64,000 nt of DNA from contig JACOSO010000043.1 in NCBI GenBank assembly GCA_016178785.1, positions 1 through 64,000 on the forward strand. The letters are read 5' to 3'. Shown piece by piece: positions 43,665-52,869 of this stretch; the stretch's first letter is position 1; every line of letters begins with the position of its first letter. The translations under genes were made by a program, and so were the position numbers. The notes under the pieces are model-generated. The model made no database searches and was not told the DNA's origin. It saw only the letters and a program-made list of their open reading frames with translations. Source of the DNA: Bacteroidota bacterium. GTDB lineage: Bacteria > Bacteroidota > Bacteroidia > Cytophagales > Cyclobacteriaceae.

Positions 43665-43688
43665 AGTCGTCACAATTATAGGTTCTTT

Positions 43689-46562
43689 TTAGATTTTTCC
43701 TTTCAGAAACTCAGACGTATAGCTTTTACTTTTTTTCACCATCTCTTCGGGCGTACCTGCGAAGAGCAAATTGCCCCCTTTTTTTTCTCCGCCTTCAGGG
43801 CCGAGATCAATGATCCAGTCAGCCGACTTGATTACTTCAATATTGTGTTCGATCACAATCACGGTATGACCAAGATCAACCAATGCATTGATAGCTTTCA
43901 ATAATTTTGAAATGTCGTGAAAATGCAATCCTGTAGTAGGTTCATCAAAAATGAAGAGAATATGGCCTTTCACTTCTGAATTTTTTCCAAGGAACGAAGC
44001 AAGTTTCACCCGTTGTGCCTCACCACCACTCAATGAATTTGATGATTGCCCAAGCTTGACATAACCAAGACCAACGTCATTCAAAGGAAGGATTTTTTCA
44101 TAGATTGTTTTTTTGTCTTTGAAAAATGCAAGTCCTTCTTCGACAGTCATATCGAGTACATCGGCAATATTTTTGTCATTGTATTTTATCTCGAGGACTT
44201 CCTGCTTAAATCTTTTGCCATGACAGCTCTCGCACGTGAGGAAAATATCGGCCATGAACTGCATTTCTACTTTGATTGATCCTTCACCCTCGCACGTTTC
44301 GCAGCGACCACCTTCTACGTTGAAAGAGAAGTGAGAAGGCTTATAACCTCGTTGTTGCGACAAAGGCTGATCGGAGTATAATTGGCGGATGACATCATAT
44401 GCTTTCACATAGCTAATCGGGTTCGAGCGCGATGATTTCCCGATCGGGTTCTGATCTACAAATTCTACATGATCAATTTTTGAAATGTCGCCCGTGAGTT
44501 GGTCGTACTTCCCGGGAGTTTCAGCCACTGATCCATTGGCTCTTCCCGTGGCCGGGTAGAGAATTTTCTTGATCAGTGTTGATTTGCCCGAGCCACTGAC
44601 ACCAGTTACGACAGTAAGTGCACCGAGTGGAAAAGTGACCTTTAAATTCTTCATATTATTTTCTCTCGCGCCAACCACTGTTACAGAGTCTTTCCATTTT
44701 CTGCGAAGCGAGGGCACAACAATTTTTTCTTTTCCCGTGAGGTAATCAGTTGTATGAGTTTGGCCTTTACCGTTTAAGTCTTTTATCGATCCTTGAAAAA
44801 CCAGTTGACCACCATGTTGTCCCGCATCCGGACCAATGTCGATGATTTGGTCGGCTGCACGCATGATTTCCTCTTCATGCTCAACCACGATCACAGTGTT
44901 GCCCAAATCACGCAGTTCTTTCAACACTTCAACCATGCGCGCTGTGTCTCGCGGGTGAAGGCCTATGCTGGGTTCGTCCAATATATACATCGAGCCCACT
45001 AGAGCGCTTCCAAGCGATGTTGCCAGTTTGATGCGCTGAAATTCTCCACCAGATAAAGTGGACGTTACACGATTCAAAGTGAGATAGCCCAATCCCACCT
45101 TCACCATGTAACCGAGTCGCGATTTTATTTCGGTAAGAATGCGATCAGAAACTTTTTGTTCGTAGGCAGGAAGTTTCAATTTTTCAAAAAACACAAGCGC
45201 ATCTTCTATCGGCATGAGCACCAGATCAGTGATTGATGCATTTGCAATTTTTACGTACGCTGCATCTTTGCGCAGCTTTGTGCCTCTGCAATCAGGACAA
45301 GTCGTGCGTCCGCGATAGCGCGAAAGCATCACACGATACTGAATTTTGTGAGTCTTTGATTCGAGGTATTTAAAAAAAGAATGGATGCCATCGAAATATT
45401 CGTTGCCCTTCCAAAGCAGGTCGCGCTGTTGTTGAGTCAGTTCTGCGTAAGGCCGATGGATCGGGAAATCAAATTTGATTCCGTTCTTCAACAGGGGTTT
45501 TGCCCAGTTGCTCATTATTTCCCCGCGCCACGGAGCAATAGCGCCTTCATACACCGACAAGCTTTTGTCAGGAACAACCAAGTCTTCATCAATGCCGAGC
45601 ACTTTTCCAAACCCTTCGCAAGTCTGACACGCACCAAACGGATTGTTAAAGCTGAAAAAGTTTACGGATGGCTCAGTGAATACGATTCCGTCTAATTCAA
45701 AGCGATCTGAAAATACTTTCTTGTCAGCACCTTCGGCATAAATAATGCAATCACCATGACCTTCGAAAAAAGCAGTTTGTACCGAATCTGAAAGCCGAAA
45801 AGTCAAATCTTCATCTGCTGCATTCACCGCGGCACGGTCGATGAGGATTTCGAAATCGCGCTCAATTTTTTTAGATTTAGTCTTTGCCTTCTTTTTTGTG
45901 TCATCCAAGGCCTGTGTCGACACAGGCCCTGGGGGAGTCTCCTCAGCTGAGGAACTCAAAATCTCCTCAATGAATTTTACTTCGCCATTCATGAGCACAC
46001 GCGCAAAGCCTTTGCTCATCAACAAATTCAATTCATCTTCTGCCTTTCTTCCTTTTTGAATTTTTAATGGGCATGCCACCATCACTCGAGTTCCTTCCTT
46101 CTGGCGATTGATGAAATCAACCACATCGGTTACTGTATTTCTCTTCACTTCATTGCCGCTGACAGGCGAAAGAGTTTTCCCGATGCGGGCGAAAAGCAAT
46201 TTTAGGTAATCATAAATTTCAGTTGTAGTGCCTACCGTACTTCGCGGGTTGCGCGTGTTTACTTTTTGCTCAATTGCAATGGCTGGTGATACTCCGCGAA
46301 TGTAATCGACTTCAGGTTTTTCCATCCGGCCAAGGAACTGACGCGCATAAGAACTTAAACTCTCCACGTACATCCGTTGCCCCTCAGCAAAGAGAGTATC
46401 AAAAGCCAGGGATGATTTTCCTGAGCCTGAAAGACCGGTGATCACCACCAATTTGTTTCGCGGAATTGCTACACTCAAATTCTTGAGGTTGTTGACCCGC
46501 GCACGTTTGATGATGATGTATTCCTTTGGGTCGAGGTCGTCTAAAAGAGAATCGTTGTTCAT
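43689..46562 (-). CDS. uvrA: Excinuclease ABC subunit A
   Basis: A 957-residue UvrA, the damage-recognition ATPase of nucleotide excision repair. Walker A motifs are [15 protein letters not shown] (near 40) and [13 protein letters not shown] (near 655), and the two signatures are [12 protein letters not shown] and [12 protein letters not shown]. Zinc-finger cysteines are in CPDC and [16 protein letters not shown]. Residues about 200-230 carry a poorly conserved-looking insertion ([15 protein letters not shown] then [10 protein letters not shown]) encoded partly by a palindromic element, in the UvrB-binding domain. A -7 box directly precedes the start. Confidence 0.98.
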   Translation of the reverse strand: MNNDSLLDDLDPKEYIIIKRARVNNLKNLSVAIPRNKLVVITGLSGSGKSSLAFDTLFAEGQRMYVESLSSYARQFLGRMEKPEVDYIRGVSPAIAIEQKVNTRNPRSTVGTTTEIYDYLKLLFARIGKTLSPVSGNEVKRNTVTDVVDFINRQKEGTRVMVACPLKIQKGRKAEDELNLLMSKGFARVLMNGEVKFIEEILSSSAEETPPGPVSTQALDDTKKKAKTKSKKIERDFEILIDRAAVNAADEDLTFRLSDSVQTAFFEGHGDCIIYAEGADKKVFSDRFELDGIVFTEPSVNFFSFNNPFGACQTCEGFGKVLGIDEDLVVPDKSLSVYEGAIAPWRGEIMSNWAKPLLKNGIKFDFPIHRPYAELTQQQRDLLWKGNEYFDGIHSFFKYLESKTHKIQYRVMLSRYRGRTTCPDCRGTKLRKDAAYVKIANASITDLVLMPIEDALVFFEKLKLPAYEQKVSDRILTEIKSRLGYMVKVGLGYLTLNRVTSTLSGGEFQRIKLATSLGSALVGSMYILDEPSIGLHPRDTARMVEVLKELRDLGNTVIVVEHEEEIMRAADQIIDIGPDAGQHGGQLVFQGSIKDLNGKGQTHTTDYLTGKEKIVVPSLRRKWKDSVTVVGARENNMKNLKVTFPLGALTVVTGVSGSGKSTLIKKILYPATGRANGSVAETPGKYDQLTGDISKIDHVEFVDQNPIGKSSRSNPISYVKAYDVIRQLYSDQPLSQQRGYKPSHFSFNVEGGRCETCEGEGSIKVEMQFMADIFLTCESCHGKRFKQEVLEIKYNDKNIADVLDMTVEEGLAFFKDKKTIYEKILPLNDVGLGYVKLGQSSNSLSGGEAQRVKLASFLGKNSEVKGHILFIFDEPTTGLHFHDISKLLKAINALVDLGHTVIVIEHNIEVIKSADWIIDLGPEGGEKKGGNLLFAGTPEEMVKKSKSYTSEFLKGKI
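45909..45953. repeat. Palindromic element read in frame within uvrA
   Basis: A perfect 20-bp palindrome GGCCTGTGTCGACACAGGCC (45909-45928) is followed by a perfect 14-bp palindrome TCCTCAGCTGAGGA (45940-45953). Both lie in frame in the uvrA coding sequence, encoding roughly [13 protein letters not shown]. They look like a small intergenic-type palindromic repeat that has entered the gene. Confidence 0.65.
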
Positions 46563-46569
46563 GAAAAGG

Positions 46570-46577
46570 CAAAAGTA
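46570..46577 (-). promoter_or_regulatory. -7 box abutting uvrA
   Basis: On the minus strand this reads TACTTTTG, an exact TANNTTTG match, ending 7 nt before the uvrA ATG. No clear -33 element is present. The mRNA would be almost leaderless. Confidence 0.45.
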
Positions 46578-46621
46578 AAAAACACAATTAGATATTGAAG
46601 TAGTTCAATTTTCCGCAGAGA

Positions 46622-49216
46622 TTATTTCCCGATGACAGCCCTCTTCCTGAAAACAGCAGATGAACCATTTGCATCAAAAATTTCAAACCAAACTACATAG
46701 TAACCAACACGAGAGCGGGTACCATCATCGCGGTCGCCATCCCAGCGGAAGAAGCCTTCGTAAGGCAGCGTTTCGTTATTAGCCAATGTTTTGATCAATC
46801 GACCCTGAGCATCAAGGATTTTGACATTGGCAGCCATGCCGCTTTGATCGAACTTGTAATTGATTTTCGAAAAATCTCTACCTGGAGCGAAAGGTGAAAA
46901 AATTTCGGGATCGACATTCACTGAATTTTCATTGATCAATGATTCTGATCTCGAATTAGAATTAATAAACCCCGGGGTTGCGAAGCCTGAAGATGCGCTG
47001 GCCGACTTCCAATTGCTTGGGTCATTGGTCAATTCTGAAAATGAAATTCGCTCGAGTGAAACACCTTCACGGTCTTTTACGAACGGTGAATGCAATTTTT
47101 CAGTGTAAGTAAAATGATCAACCACCAAGCCTCGGTCACTTACCAACACGATTGATCCGGCATCATCAGGCAAACTCGGCAACGTAGTTTTGAATAGACC
47201 CTTCTGAATCGACTGAAAATAGTGTTGCGAAAGAATAGTCGGATCGGAAGTGAAAACCAAATAACTCAATGGAGCTAAAATTAGATCACTGGTGGAGATC
47301 AACTTTGAATTAGTAGCCAAGCCATTCTCAAAATTGCCTAGTTGCCAATTTTTGAGATTAATGTATTTAAGTGAATTGTTATACACCTCGACAAAGTCAA
47401 CTCCGCCCGACCTGGGATTGAAAAGGATTTCATTCACTACTAAATCAAGACTATCAGCAGCCTCCGGAAGGGCGAAAGAAAGTTGACTAAAATCTTGTTG
47501 AATAAAATTGCCAGGGCAATCGGTAAGATTGTCCACATTGATCTTGTAAAGTTCGCGAACGGCCAATGCTTGAGAAAGTTCTAGTGTGATTTGCTGCAAT
47601 GATTGATCTGTGAAATATTTCTTTGAGATTGCTATTGAGGGAGACAAATCAAATGAAGCCGTGGATATATCCTTTTCAAGTTTTTCATTGAAGGTCAAGT
47701 TCAAAATGGTAGGTGACTGAGCAATCACTGAGAGTAACTGCGGGCCGGTGAGGTCGGGTTTATTGGTGAACACCGAATTTTGTTTGCCAGGGGTTCCACC
47801 TGAAACATCTTCGGAGACAACCCAATTTTCCCCCTCACTACACTGATTGTTCACGTCAATAATTTCAATCGACCAACCGCCTTCCTGCTTGTCGACATCG
47901 TGGTACCAATCGAGTGTATATTTTACTGAGTCGATGGTTTTATTATTTTGATTGCGAAGCGTGAGATTGTCTCCATCGTTGTTCAGCGTAGGAAAATTGG
48001 GTACGCCAATTACATTTCCGTAACCGGCAAACAAACCTGTATTCATGGAGGAGCAAACAATCCAATATTGTTGAGGAAAAATGATACCGCTGCTAAAGGT
48101 GGTAGTTGAAGCACCATCCGACAATTTCCAGCCAGACAAATCAACTGGGTTTGAACCACGATTAAAAATCTCTATAAACTCCTGTGCGGGTAATCCTACT
48201 TGCGGGCTCGGATCAGGAAAAATTTCGGTAAAAATGATGTCTTTGTTTTTAGAGGGAAACGATTTGAAATATAAAAACGATAATGTTGAAGGCATCATGA
48301 TATTCCCCACAAGGTCTTTCACGTTTGAAACAGACAATTGATTTTGAATTCCGTTCGGAAAATTTCTTGTGAACGTCAACTTCACCGTTTTTTTGTCCCC
48401 TTGGAGCAAGGCGCTCAGCGGGTTTCCCATTGAATTGTTAACTGAATAGTTAGAAATAGACTCAGCTGATGGTTGATCCAGTGCTTCTGAAAACAGAACC
48501 GAAATGGAATTTGATGAAGTCGTGTCAGCTCTTACAACAGTTGGCGGAGTGGTGTCGGCTGCTGGCGGAGGTGCTATTATCGAAATGTTATCGTAAAAAA
48601 ATTTAGCAGAGTTTGTTACGGTGTAAGTGCACAACACTCCAAAATAAGAAGATGCATTAATGCTGACATCAGTGCCACTTTTTTCAAAACCAAAATTCGT
48701 TCCTCCAGCATAATCTGTATACAAACTCCAGAGGCCTACATTATCTCTAGTGACTTTTACGCGCACACCAAAAGAGCCGGCAATTGTTGCGTCTGTACCT
48801 CTGCATACTTGAGTAGTCGTAGTTCCATTTTGCCTGAATAAAATAATGGCATCGGCACTACCTGTCTCGCCAAACTGAAGATAATATCCATTCAGAGGCT
48901 GTGTAAGGTCGGCTTGGTCACTCACCAAATACACTCTTCCAAAATTGCTGCCAGAGGGTGAGAAAGTCTGTTTCACGTAAAATTGCCATTCAAAATTGTC
49001 AATACTTGCAGCCATAAAGGAGGTTGTCAGATAAGAGGTTGCTGCTACGGTGTTATTCAGTTGCAGCTGCTTTGAAGAATTAACAATGAATTGGGAGGTC
49101 GAATCCGACCAGGTTGGGTTATTGGTAAAATCTCCGTCTGAGAAATCATCCGAGAGCTGAGCAAAGCAAACGCTCGTTAAGGTGAAATAAAAAATAATCG
49201 CAAGGATTTGCTTCAT
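46622..49216 (-). CDS. Secreted lamin-tail-domain protein with FlgD-like C-terminus
   Basis: An 864-residue exported protein with a signal peptide (MKQILAIIFYFTLTSVCFAQ). A LamG-like beta sandwich lies at about 20-210. Bacterial Ig-like domains (TPPTVVRADTTSSNSISVLF and a second near 485-585) alternate with two lamin-tail domains (IIFTEIFPDPSP...FIEIFNRG; LVVNEILFNPRSGG...FVEVYNN). The C-terminal 90 residues are a FlgD-Ig/CHU_C-like module (FSPFAPGRDFSKINYKF, WDGDRDDGTRSRVGYYVVW), suggesting surface display, possibly by type IX secretion. Its role is unknown. Confidence 0.85.
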   Translation of the reverse strand: MKQILAIIFYFTLTSVCFAQLSDDFSDGDFTNNPTWSDSTSQFIVNSSKQLQLNNTVAATSYLTTSFMAASIDNFEWQFYVKQTFSPSGSNFGRVYLVSDQADLTQPLNGYYLQFGETGSADAIILFRQNGTTTTQVCRGTDATIAGSFGVRVKVTRDNVGLWSLYTDYAGGTNFGFEKSGTDVSINASSYFGVLCTYTVTNSAKFFYDNISIIAPPPAADTTPPTVVRADTTSSNSISVLFSEALDQPSAESISNYSVNNSMGNPLSALLQGDKKTVKLTFTRNFPNGIQNQLSVSNVKDLVGNIMMPSTLSFLYFKSFPSKNKDIIFTEIFPDPSPQVGLPAQEFIEIFNRGSNPVDLSGWKLSDGASTTTFSSGIIFPQQYWIVCSSMNTGLFAGYGNVIGVPNFPTLNNDGDNLTLRNQNNKTIDSVKYTLDWYHDVDKQEGGWSIEIIDVNNQCSEGENWVVSEDVSGGTPGKQNSVFTNKPDLTGPQLLSVIAQSPTILNLTFNEKLEKDISTASFDLSPSIAISKKYFTDQSLQQITLELSQALAVRELYKINVDNLTDCPGNFIQQDFSQLSFALPEAADSLDLVVNEILFNPRSGGVDFVEVYNNSLKYINLKNWQLGNFENGLATNSKLISTSDLILAPLSYLVFTSDPTILSQHYFQSIQKGLFKTTLPSLPDDAGSIVLVSDRGLVVDHFTYTEKLHSPFVKDREGVSLERISFSELTNDPSNWKSASASSGFATPGFINSNSRSESLINENSVNVDPEIFSPFAPGRDFSKINYKFDQSGMAANVKILDAQGRLIKTLANNETLPYEGFFRWDGDRDDGTRSRVGYYVVWFEIFDANGSSAVFRKRAVIGK

Positions 49217-49235
49217 AGGATGCTTTCAAAAATAG

Positions 49236-49243
49236 TATTTTTG
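49236..49243 (+). promoter_or_regulatory. -7 box upstream of asd
   Basis: TATTTTTG matches TANNTTTG exactly, 26 nt before the asd ATG. TTTG at 49207-49210 is 25 nt upstream, slightly beyond normal spacing. Confidence 0.4.
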
Positions 49244-49269
49244 CTGCTCATAAAATTTTTCAAGGTAAA

Positions 49270-50265
49270 ATGAAATTAGCAATTGTAGGAGCAACGGGCC
49301 TGGTGGGTCAGGAAGTGCTGAAAGTGATCGATGAACGTAACATCGAATTTGATGAATTGTATCTGGTGGCTTCGGCCAAATCGGTTGGACAAAAATTGAA
49401 ATTTAAGGGTAAGGAATATACAGTGAAAAGTATTCAGGAAGGATGTGATCTAGCACCGGATGTAGCGATTTTCTCTGCCGGTGGCGGCACGTCTTTGGAA
49501 TGGGCTCCGAAATACGCTGAAAAAGGAACAATCGTTATAGATAACTCTTCAGCATGGCGTATGGACCCGACTAAAAAATTGGTGGTGCCGGAGATCAATG
49601 GTCACGTATTGAAAATAGATGACCGCATTATTGCCAATCCGAATTGTTCAACCATTCAAATGGTGATGGCGCTTGCTCCACTTCATGTGAAGTATAAAAT
49701 AAAACGCATCGTTGTTTCGACTTATCAATCAGTGACAGGCACGGGCAAAGATGCTGTTCAACAGATGATGGAAGAACGTAAAGGTGTTACCAACCCAATT
49801 AAAGTTTATCCTCACCCGATCGATATGAACGCTTTGCCGCACATCGATTCGTTTTTGGATAACGGCTACACTAAGGAGGAAATGAAAATGGTGAATGAAA
49901 CACGTAAGATTTTGGGCGACCAAAGTATTGGTGTGACTTCAACCACTGTGCGAATTCCAGCGATTGGAGGGCACTCTGAGGCTGTGAATGTTGAATTCCA
50001 TAAAGAATTTGAGTTAAGTGATATTCGTGAGATTTTAGAAAACACTGCTGGCGTAGTGGTGCAAGATGATGTGAAGAACAATGTTTATCCAATGCCCATT
50101 CTTTCGCATGGAAAAGACGAAGTATTTGTGGGTCGTTTGCGCAGAGATGAATCACAACCACGCACATTGAACATGTGGATCGTAAGCGACAATCTTCGTA
50201 AAGGTGCAGCTACGAATGCGGTGCAGATTGCTGAGTTTTTGGCTGAAAAAAGTTTGGTGAGTTAA
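49270..50265 (+). CDS. asd: Aspartate-semialdehyde dehydrogenase
   Basis: A 331-residue enzyme reducing aspartyl phosphate to aspartate semialdehyde for lysine, threonine, methionine and diaminopimelate synthesis. The NADP motif is VGATGLVGQEVL at residues 6-17, the catalytic Cys is C126 in NPNCSTIQMVMAL, and the catalytic-histidine region is RIPAIGGHSEAVNVEF. Length is typical. It is divergent from the lamin-tail gene with 53 bp between them. Confidence 0.97.
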   Translation: MKLAIVGATGLVGQEVLKVIDERNIEFDELYLVASAKSVGQKLKFKGKEYTVKSIQEGCDLAPDVAIFSAGGGTSLEWAPKYAEKGTIVIDNSSAWRMDPTKKLVVPEINGHVLKIDDRIIANPNCSTIQMVMALAPLHVKYKIKRIVVSTYQSVTGTGKDAVQQMMEERKGVTNPIKVYPHPIDMNALPHIDSFLDNGYTKEEMKMVNETRKILGDQSIGVTSTTVRIPAIGGHSEAVNVEFHKEFELSDIREILENTAGVVVQDDVKNNVYPMPILSHGKDEVFVGRLRRDESQPRTLNMWIVSDNLRKGAATNAVQIAEFLAEKSLVS

Positions 50266-50301
50266 TTTGTTATTTTTGAAAAGTAAACAAACAATCAAAA
50301 T

Positions 50302-50883
50302 ATGAATTTCAAAAAATACATTCCTTGGATCATTCTCGCCCTGCTTGTGCTTTGGGTAATCGGTAAATACAACGGTATTGTGGGCAAAGACCAAAATGTG
50401 AAAAAAACCTGGGGTAATGTGGAGTCAGACTATCAGCGAAGAATGGACCTCATTCCGAATTTAGTGAACACGGTGAAGGGCTACGCCAACTTCGAAAAAG
50501 AAACATTGACTAAAGTGATTGAAGCACGTGCGAGTGCTACTCAGGTGAAAGTAGACGCGTCCAATCTCTCCCCTCAGGCGCTGCAATCATTTCAAAATGC
50601 GCAGGGTGGACTAAGTCAAGCGCTTGGTCGATTGATGGTGGTTGCAGAGCAATATCCTGATTTGAAAGCAAATCAGAACTTTTTGGATCTGCAATCTCAA
50701 TTGGAAGGAACCGAAAACCGCATCAATGTTTCACGTCAACGTTTTAATGAGGCAGTGCAAAATTACAACACGGCCATAGTTGGTTTCCCAGGGAATTTGG
50801 TAGCGATGTTAGGCGGTTTTAAAGAGAAAGGATTTTTCCAATCACAAGCAGGTGCTGACAAAGCTCCAGAAGTGAAATTCTGA
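50302..50883 (+). CDS. lemA: LemA-family membrane protein
   Basis: A 193-residue LemA protein. One N-terminal helix (YIPWIILALLVLWVIG) leaves the remainder as a helical bundle: WGNVESDYQRRMDLIPNLVN, TVKGYANFEKETL and FNEAVQNYNTAIVGFPGNLV. LemA function is poorly defined, probably envelope-related. In other Bacteroidota lemA is often followed by TPM-domain genes; here a strong terminator follows directly, so it is solitary. Confidence 0.95.
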   Translation: MNFKKYIPWIILALLVLWVIGKYNGIVGKDQNVKKTWGNVESDYQRRMDLIPNLVNTVKGYANFEKETLTKVIEARASATQVKVDASNLSPQALQSFQNAQGGLSQALGRLMVVAEQYPDLKANQNFLDLQSQLEGTENRINVSRQRFNEAVQNYNTAIVGFPGNLVAMLGGFKEKGFFQSQAGADKAPEVKF

Positions 50884-50907
50884 TCAGTAAAAAAGTTTAT
50901 TTAGAGC

Positions 50908-50939
50908 AGCGGCCTAGCATTTTGGGCCGCTTTTTTTTT
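50908..50939 (+). terminator. Terminator after lemA
   Basis: AGCGGCC and GGCCGCT form a 7-bp GC-rich stem with a 10-nt loop, followed by a run of eight more T. Confidence 0.88.
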
Positions 50940-50945
50940 ACTGAA

Positions 50946-51009
50946 TTATTTACAACTCTTCTTAATTGCAACCTTCGCTTCTTGCGAGCCAGTGGGATAT
51001 ACCTGCAAT
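50946..51009 (-). pseudogene. Remnant of a TPR-gene 3' end
   Basis: On the minus strand this reads QVYPTGSQEAKVAIKKSCK-stop. The last 14 residues match the C-terminus of the intact TPR protein encoded at 51597-52700 (GSQEAKAAIKKSCK), with one substitution. Similarity continues past the stop (AGTAAA). Upstream of the fragment the frame is closed by stops. Only this tail survives, on the far side of the DUF433/DUF5615 pair. Confidence 0.8.
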
Positions 51010-51055
51010 TATTTGCGAACATCTGTAAATAATTCTTTGAATCGTTACTTCTCTA

Positions 51056-51367
51056 TTAGGAAGCCTTATTCTTTTCAAAACTAAGAATCTGCTTGTTAAA
51101 GGAAGGCAAAAAAGTAACAAGTTCATCGACTTTGCTCGTAGCGCAGTTAAAGATAACGACCGTTAATGCATGCGAACTAAGATTTTGTTGATAGACTAAG
51201 TTTTTGTCAATCGTAAGTAAAATATCAAACCTATTCTCAACGCATAAAGTCATAAGTTTGCCGTTCTTAATTCCACTCCATTGCATTTCTCTGACTGTGA
51301 AAACCTCGTGATGATTTAAATGAGGTTTGAGATGTTTGGTGACACATTCGTCAAGTAAAATTCTCAT
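51056..51367 (-). CDS. DUF5615 PIN-like putative toxin
   Basis: A 103-residue PIN-like protein of the DUF5615 (Mut7-C-related) group. The N-terminal acidic pair is in MRILLDECVTKHLKPHL, followed by EVFTVREMQWSGIKNGKLM and FDILLTIDKNLVYQQNL, where further acidic residues sit. It is likely the nuclease toxin partner of the upstream DUF433 protein, whose gene it overlaps by 17 bp. The pair corresponds to the COG2442/COG4634 type of TA system. Confidence 0.85.
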   Translation of the reverse strand: MRILLDECVTKHLKPHLNHHEVFTVREMQWSGIKNGKLMTLCVENRFDILLTIDKNLVYQQNLSSHALTVVIFNCATSKVDELVTFLPSFNKQILSFEKNKAS

Positions 51368-51584
51368 GAAGAATGTTGGACGATGTTTCTATTAGCTTCT
51401 GGGACATCTCAAGAACTTTAACGACCTGCTCACGCTGAACGCCATCAAAATCGTCAAGGAAATAATCGATAGACTCACCCGACTCCAAATAGTCGAAAAG
51501 GTTTTTAATAGGAACCCGCGTTCCAAAAAACACGGGAGTCCCTCCTAAAATTTCGGGGTTTATATTAATGACTTTTGAAATCAA
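51351..51584 (-). CDS. DUF433 antitoxin
   Basis: A 77-residue DUF433 protein. INPEILGGTPVFFGTRVPIK is the hallmark, followed by a helical segment (LFDYLESGESIDYFLDDF) and GVQREQVVKVLEMSQKL, forming a small winged-helix-like DNA-binding fold. The only start giving the full domain is TTG at 51582-51584, 12 nt after the TPR-gene stop, so it probably shares the TPR transcript. A sequence TAAATTTG overlaps this start but is too close to serve as its promoter. Confidence 0.85.
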   Translation of the reverse strand: MISKVININPEILGGTPVFFGTRVPIKNLFDYLESGESIDYFLDDFDGVQREQVVKVLEMSQKLIETSSNILHENFT

Positions 51585-51596
51585 ATTTACTAAATA

Positions 51597-52700
51597 CTAC
51601 TTACAACTCTTCTTTATAGCAGCCTTCGCTTCTTGTGACCCCATTTCTTCAGCGCGCTTCAGGTCGAGGCAGCCATCATAATTGTTATTCATGGTGAGCT
51701 TCACCAGGCCTCGTTGGTAGTATGTCTCCGGGTCGGTAGGGTAAATCTCTATTGAAGAAGAATAATCTTCCACCGCTCCGGCATAATCTTCTTTTTCAGT
51801 CTTGCTAAGGGCGCGGTTATCAAAGTATGTCGGGTTGGTGGCATCGAGCTCGATGGCTTTGGTGTAGTCGACAATTGCGCCATCATAATCTTGCATGGTA
51901 TACTTGAGCACTCCGCGCAAGTTGTATGTTTCTGAGTCTTGATTGAGCTCGATCGCCTTGTTATAATCTTCAAGGGCACCTTTCAAATCTTCTTTCGCAC
52001 TTTTCGCCAATGCACGGTTTTCAAACTTTGTCGCATCTTTTGCATCGAGTTTTATTGCTTCATTATAATCAGCGATGGCCAAATCGAAATTACTGATGTT
52101 GTAGTAAGCCACTCCTCGATAATTGTACAGATTCGCATCGGTCTTGTCGAGTTCAATTGCCTTTGAGTAATCATCAATGGCGCTCACGTATTCGCCAAGC
52201 TCAGCTTTCACGATTCCCCGATTGAAATATTTGTCGTCCGTGACCGGGCCAATTTCGAGTGCTTTAGAAAAATCGAAATACGCACCTTGCAGATCTTCAT
52301 TGTTGTATTTGGCAAATCCACGATTTGTGTAAGCTTCTCCATATTTTGAATTGAACCGGATCGCCTTGTCCAAGTCAATGATTGCCCCATCATTATCACC
52401 CAAGTTGATTTTCGATTCGCCTCTGTAATTGAAAGCATCGGCCAAAGTAGAGTCCATTTCAAGGGCTGAATTAAAATCCCCAATCGCTCCGTAATAGTCG
52501 TTCAATTCCATGCGCACACTCCCGCGCAAGGTGAATGCTTTTTTATTCTTTGGGTCGGAATTAATGATTTTAGAAAGATCGGCTTTCGCTCCAGCGAAAT
52601 CCTTGTTGTCCATTTTTTTCTTGACGGCTTCCAGTGCAGGATCAGTTTGTGAATGAGCCCCGAAACCAATGAAGAGAAGGAAAACGAAAATGTGTTTCAT
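51597..52700 (-). CDS. Exported TPR-repeat protein
   Basis: A 367-residue protein with a signal peptide (MKHIFVFLLFIGFGAHSQ). About nine tetratricopeptide repeats follow from residue 22 to 350, each near 34 residues, with the recurrent pattern YNYRGVAYYNISNFDLAIAD and YxKAIELD. TPR arrays bind partner proteins; the partner here is unknown. A duplicate of its last 14 codons lies at 50946-50990, beyond the TA pair. The divergent amidohydrolase is separated by a hairpin repeat. Confidence 0.9.
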   Translation of the reverse strand: MKHIFVFLLFIGFGAHSQTDPALEAVKKKMDNKDFAGAKADLSKIINSDPKNKKAFTLRGSVRMELNDYYGAIGDFNSALEMDSTLADAFNYRGESKINLGDNDGAIIDLDKAIRFNSKYGEAYTNRGFAKYNNEDLQGAYFDFSKALEIGPVTDDKYFNRGIVKAELGEYVSAIDDYSKAIELDKTDANLYNYRGVAYYNISNFDLAIADYNEAIKLDAKDATKFENRALAKSAKEDLKGALEDYNKAIELNQDSETYNLRGVLKYTMQDYDGAIVDYTKAIELDATNPTYFDNRALSKTEKEDYAGAVEDYSSSIEIYPTDPETYYQRGLVKLTMNNNYDGCLDLKRAEEMGSQEAKAAIKKSCK

Positions 52701-52738
52701 CTTAAAAAAAATTGATTAAGCAAGTTAATAAGTTTTTC

Positions 52739-52791
52739 CCTCACCCTCCTATGGGACACCCTCTCCCTCAGGGAGAGGGAGAGGGGTGAGG
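52739..52791. repeat. CCTCACCC/GGGTGAGG hairpin repeat
   Basis: Outer arms CCTCACCC (52739-52746) and GGGTGAGG (52784-52791) enclose a perfect inner 9-bp hairpin CCCTCTCCC-TCA-GGGAGAGGG (52759-52779). It lies between the divergent TPR and amidohydrolase genes and resembles the sequence near tRNA-Gly at 28487-28518. Confidence 0.7.
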
Positions 52792-52869
52792 ATTTTAACT
52801 ACCGCTTAAGAATTTTTCTTAAACTCAAATGCCATGAATTCGTAGATTGGATTTATTAATACTTATGCA

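Noticed and set aside
51582-51589. TAAATTTG as promoter for the DUF433 gene
   Set aside because: It overlaps the only usable start codon, so transcription would begin inside the gene; co-transcription with the TPR gene is simpler.
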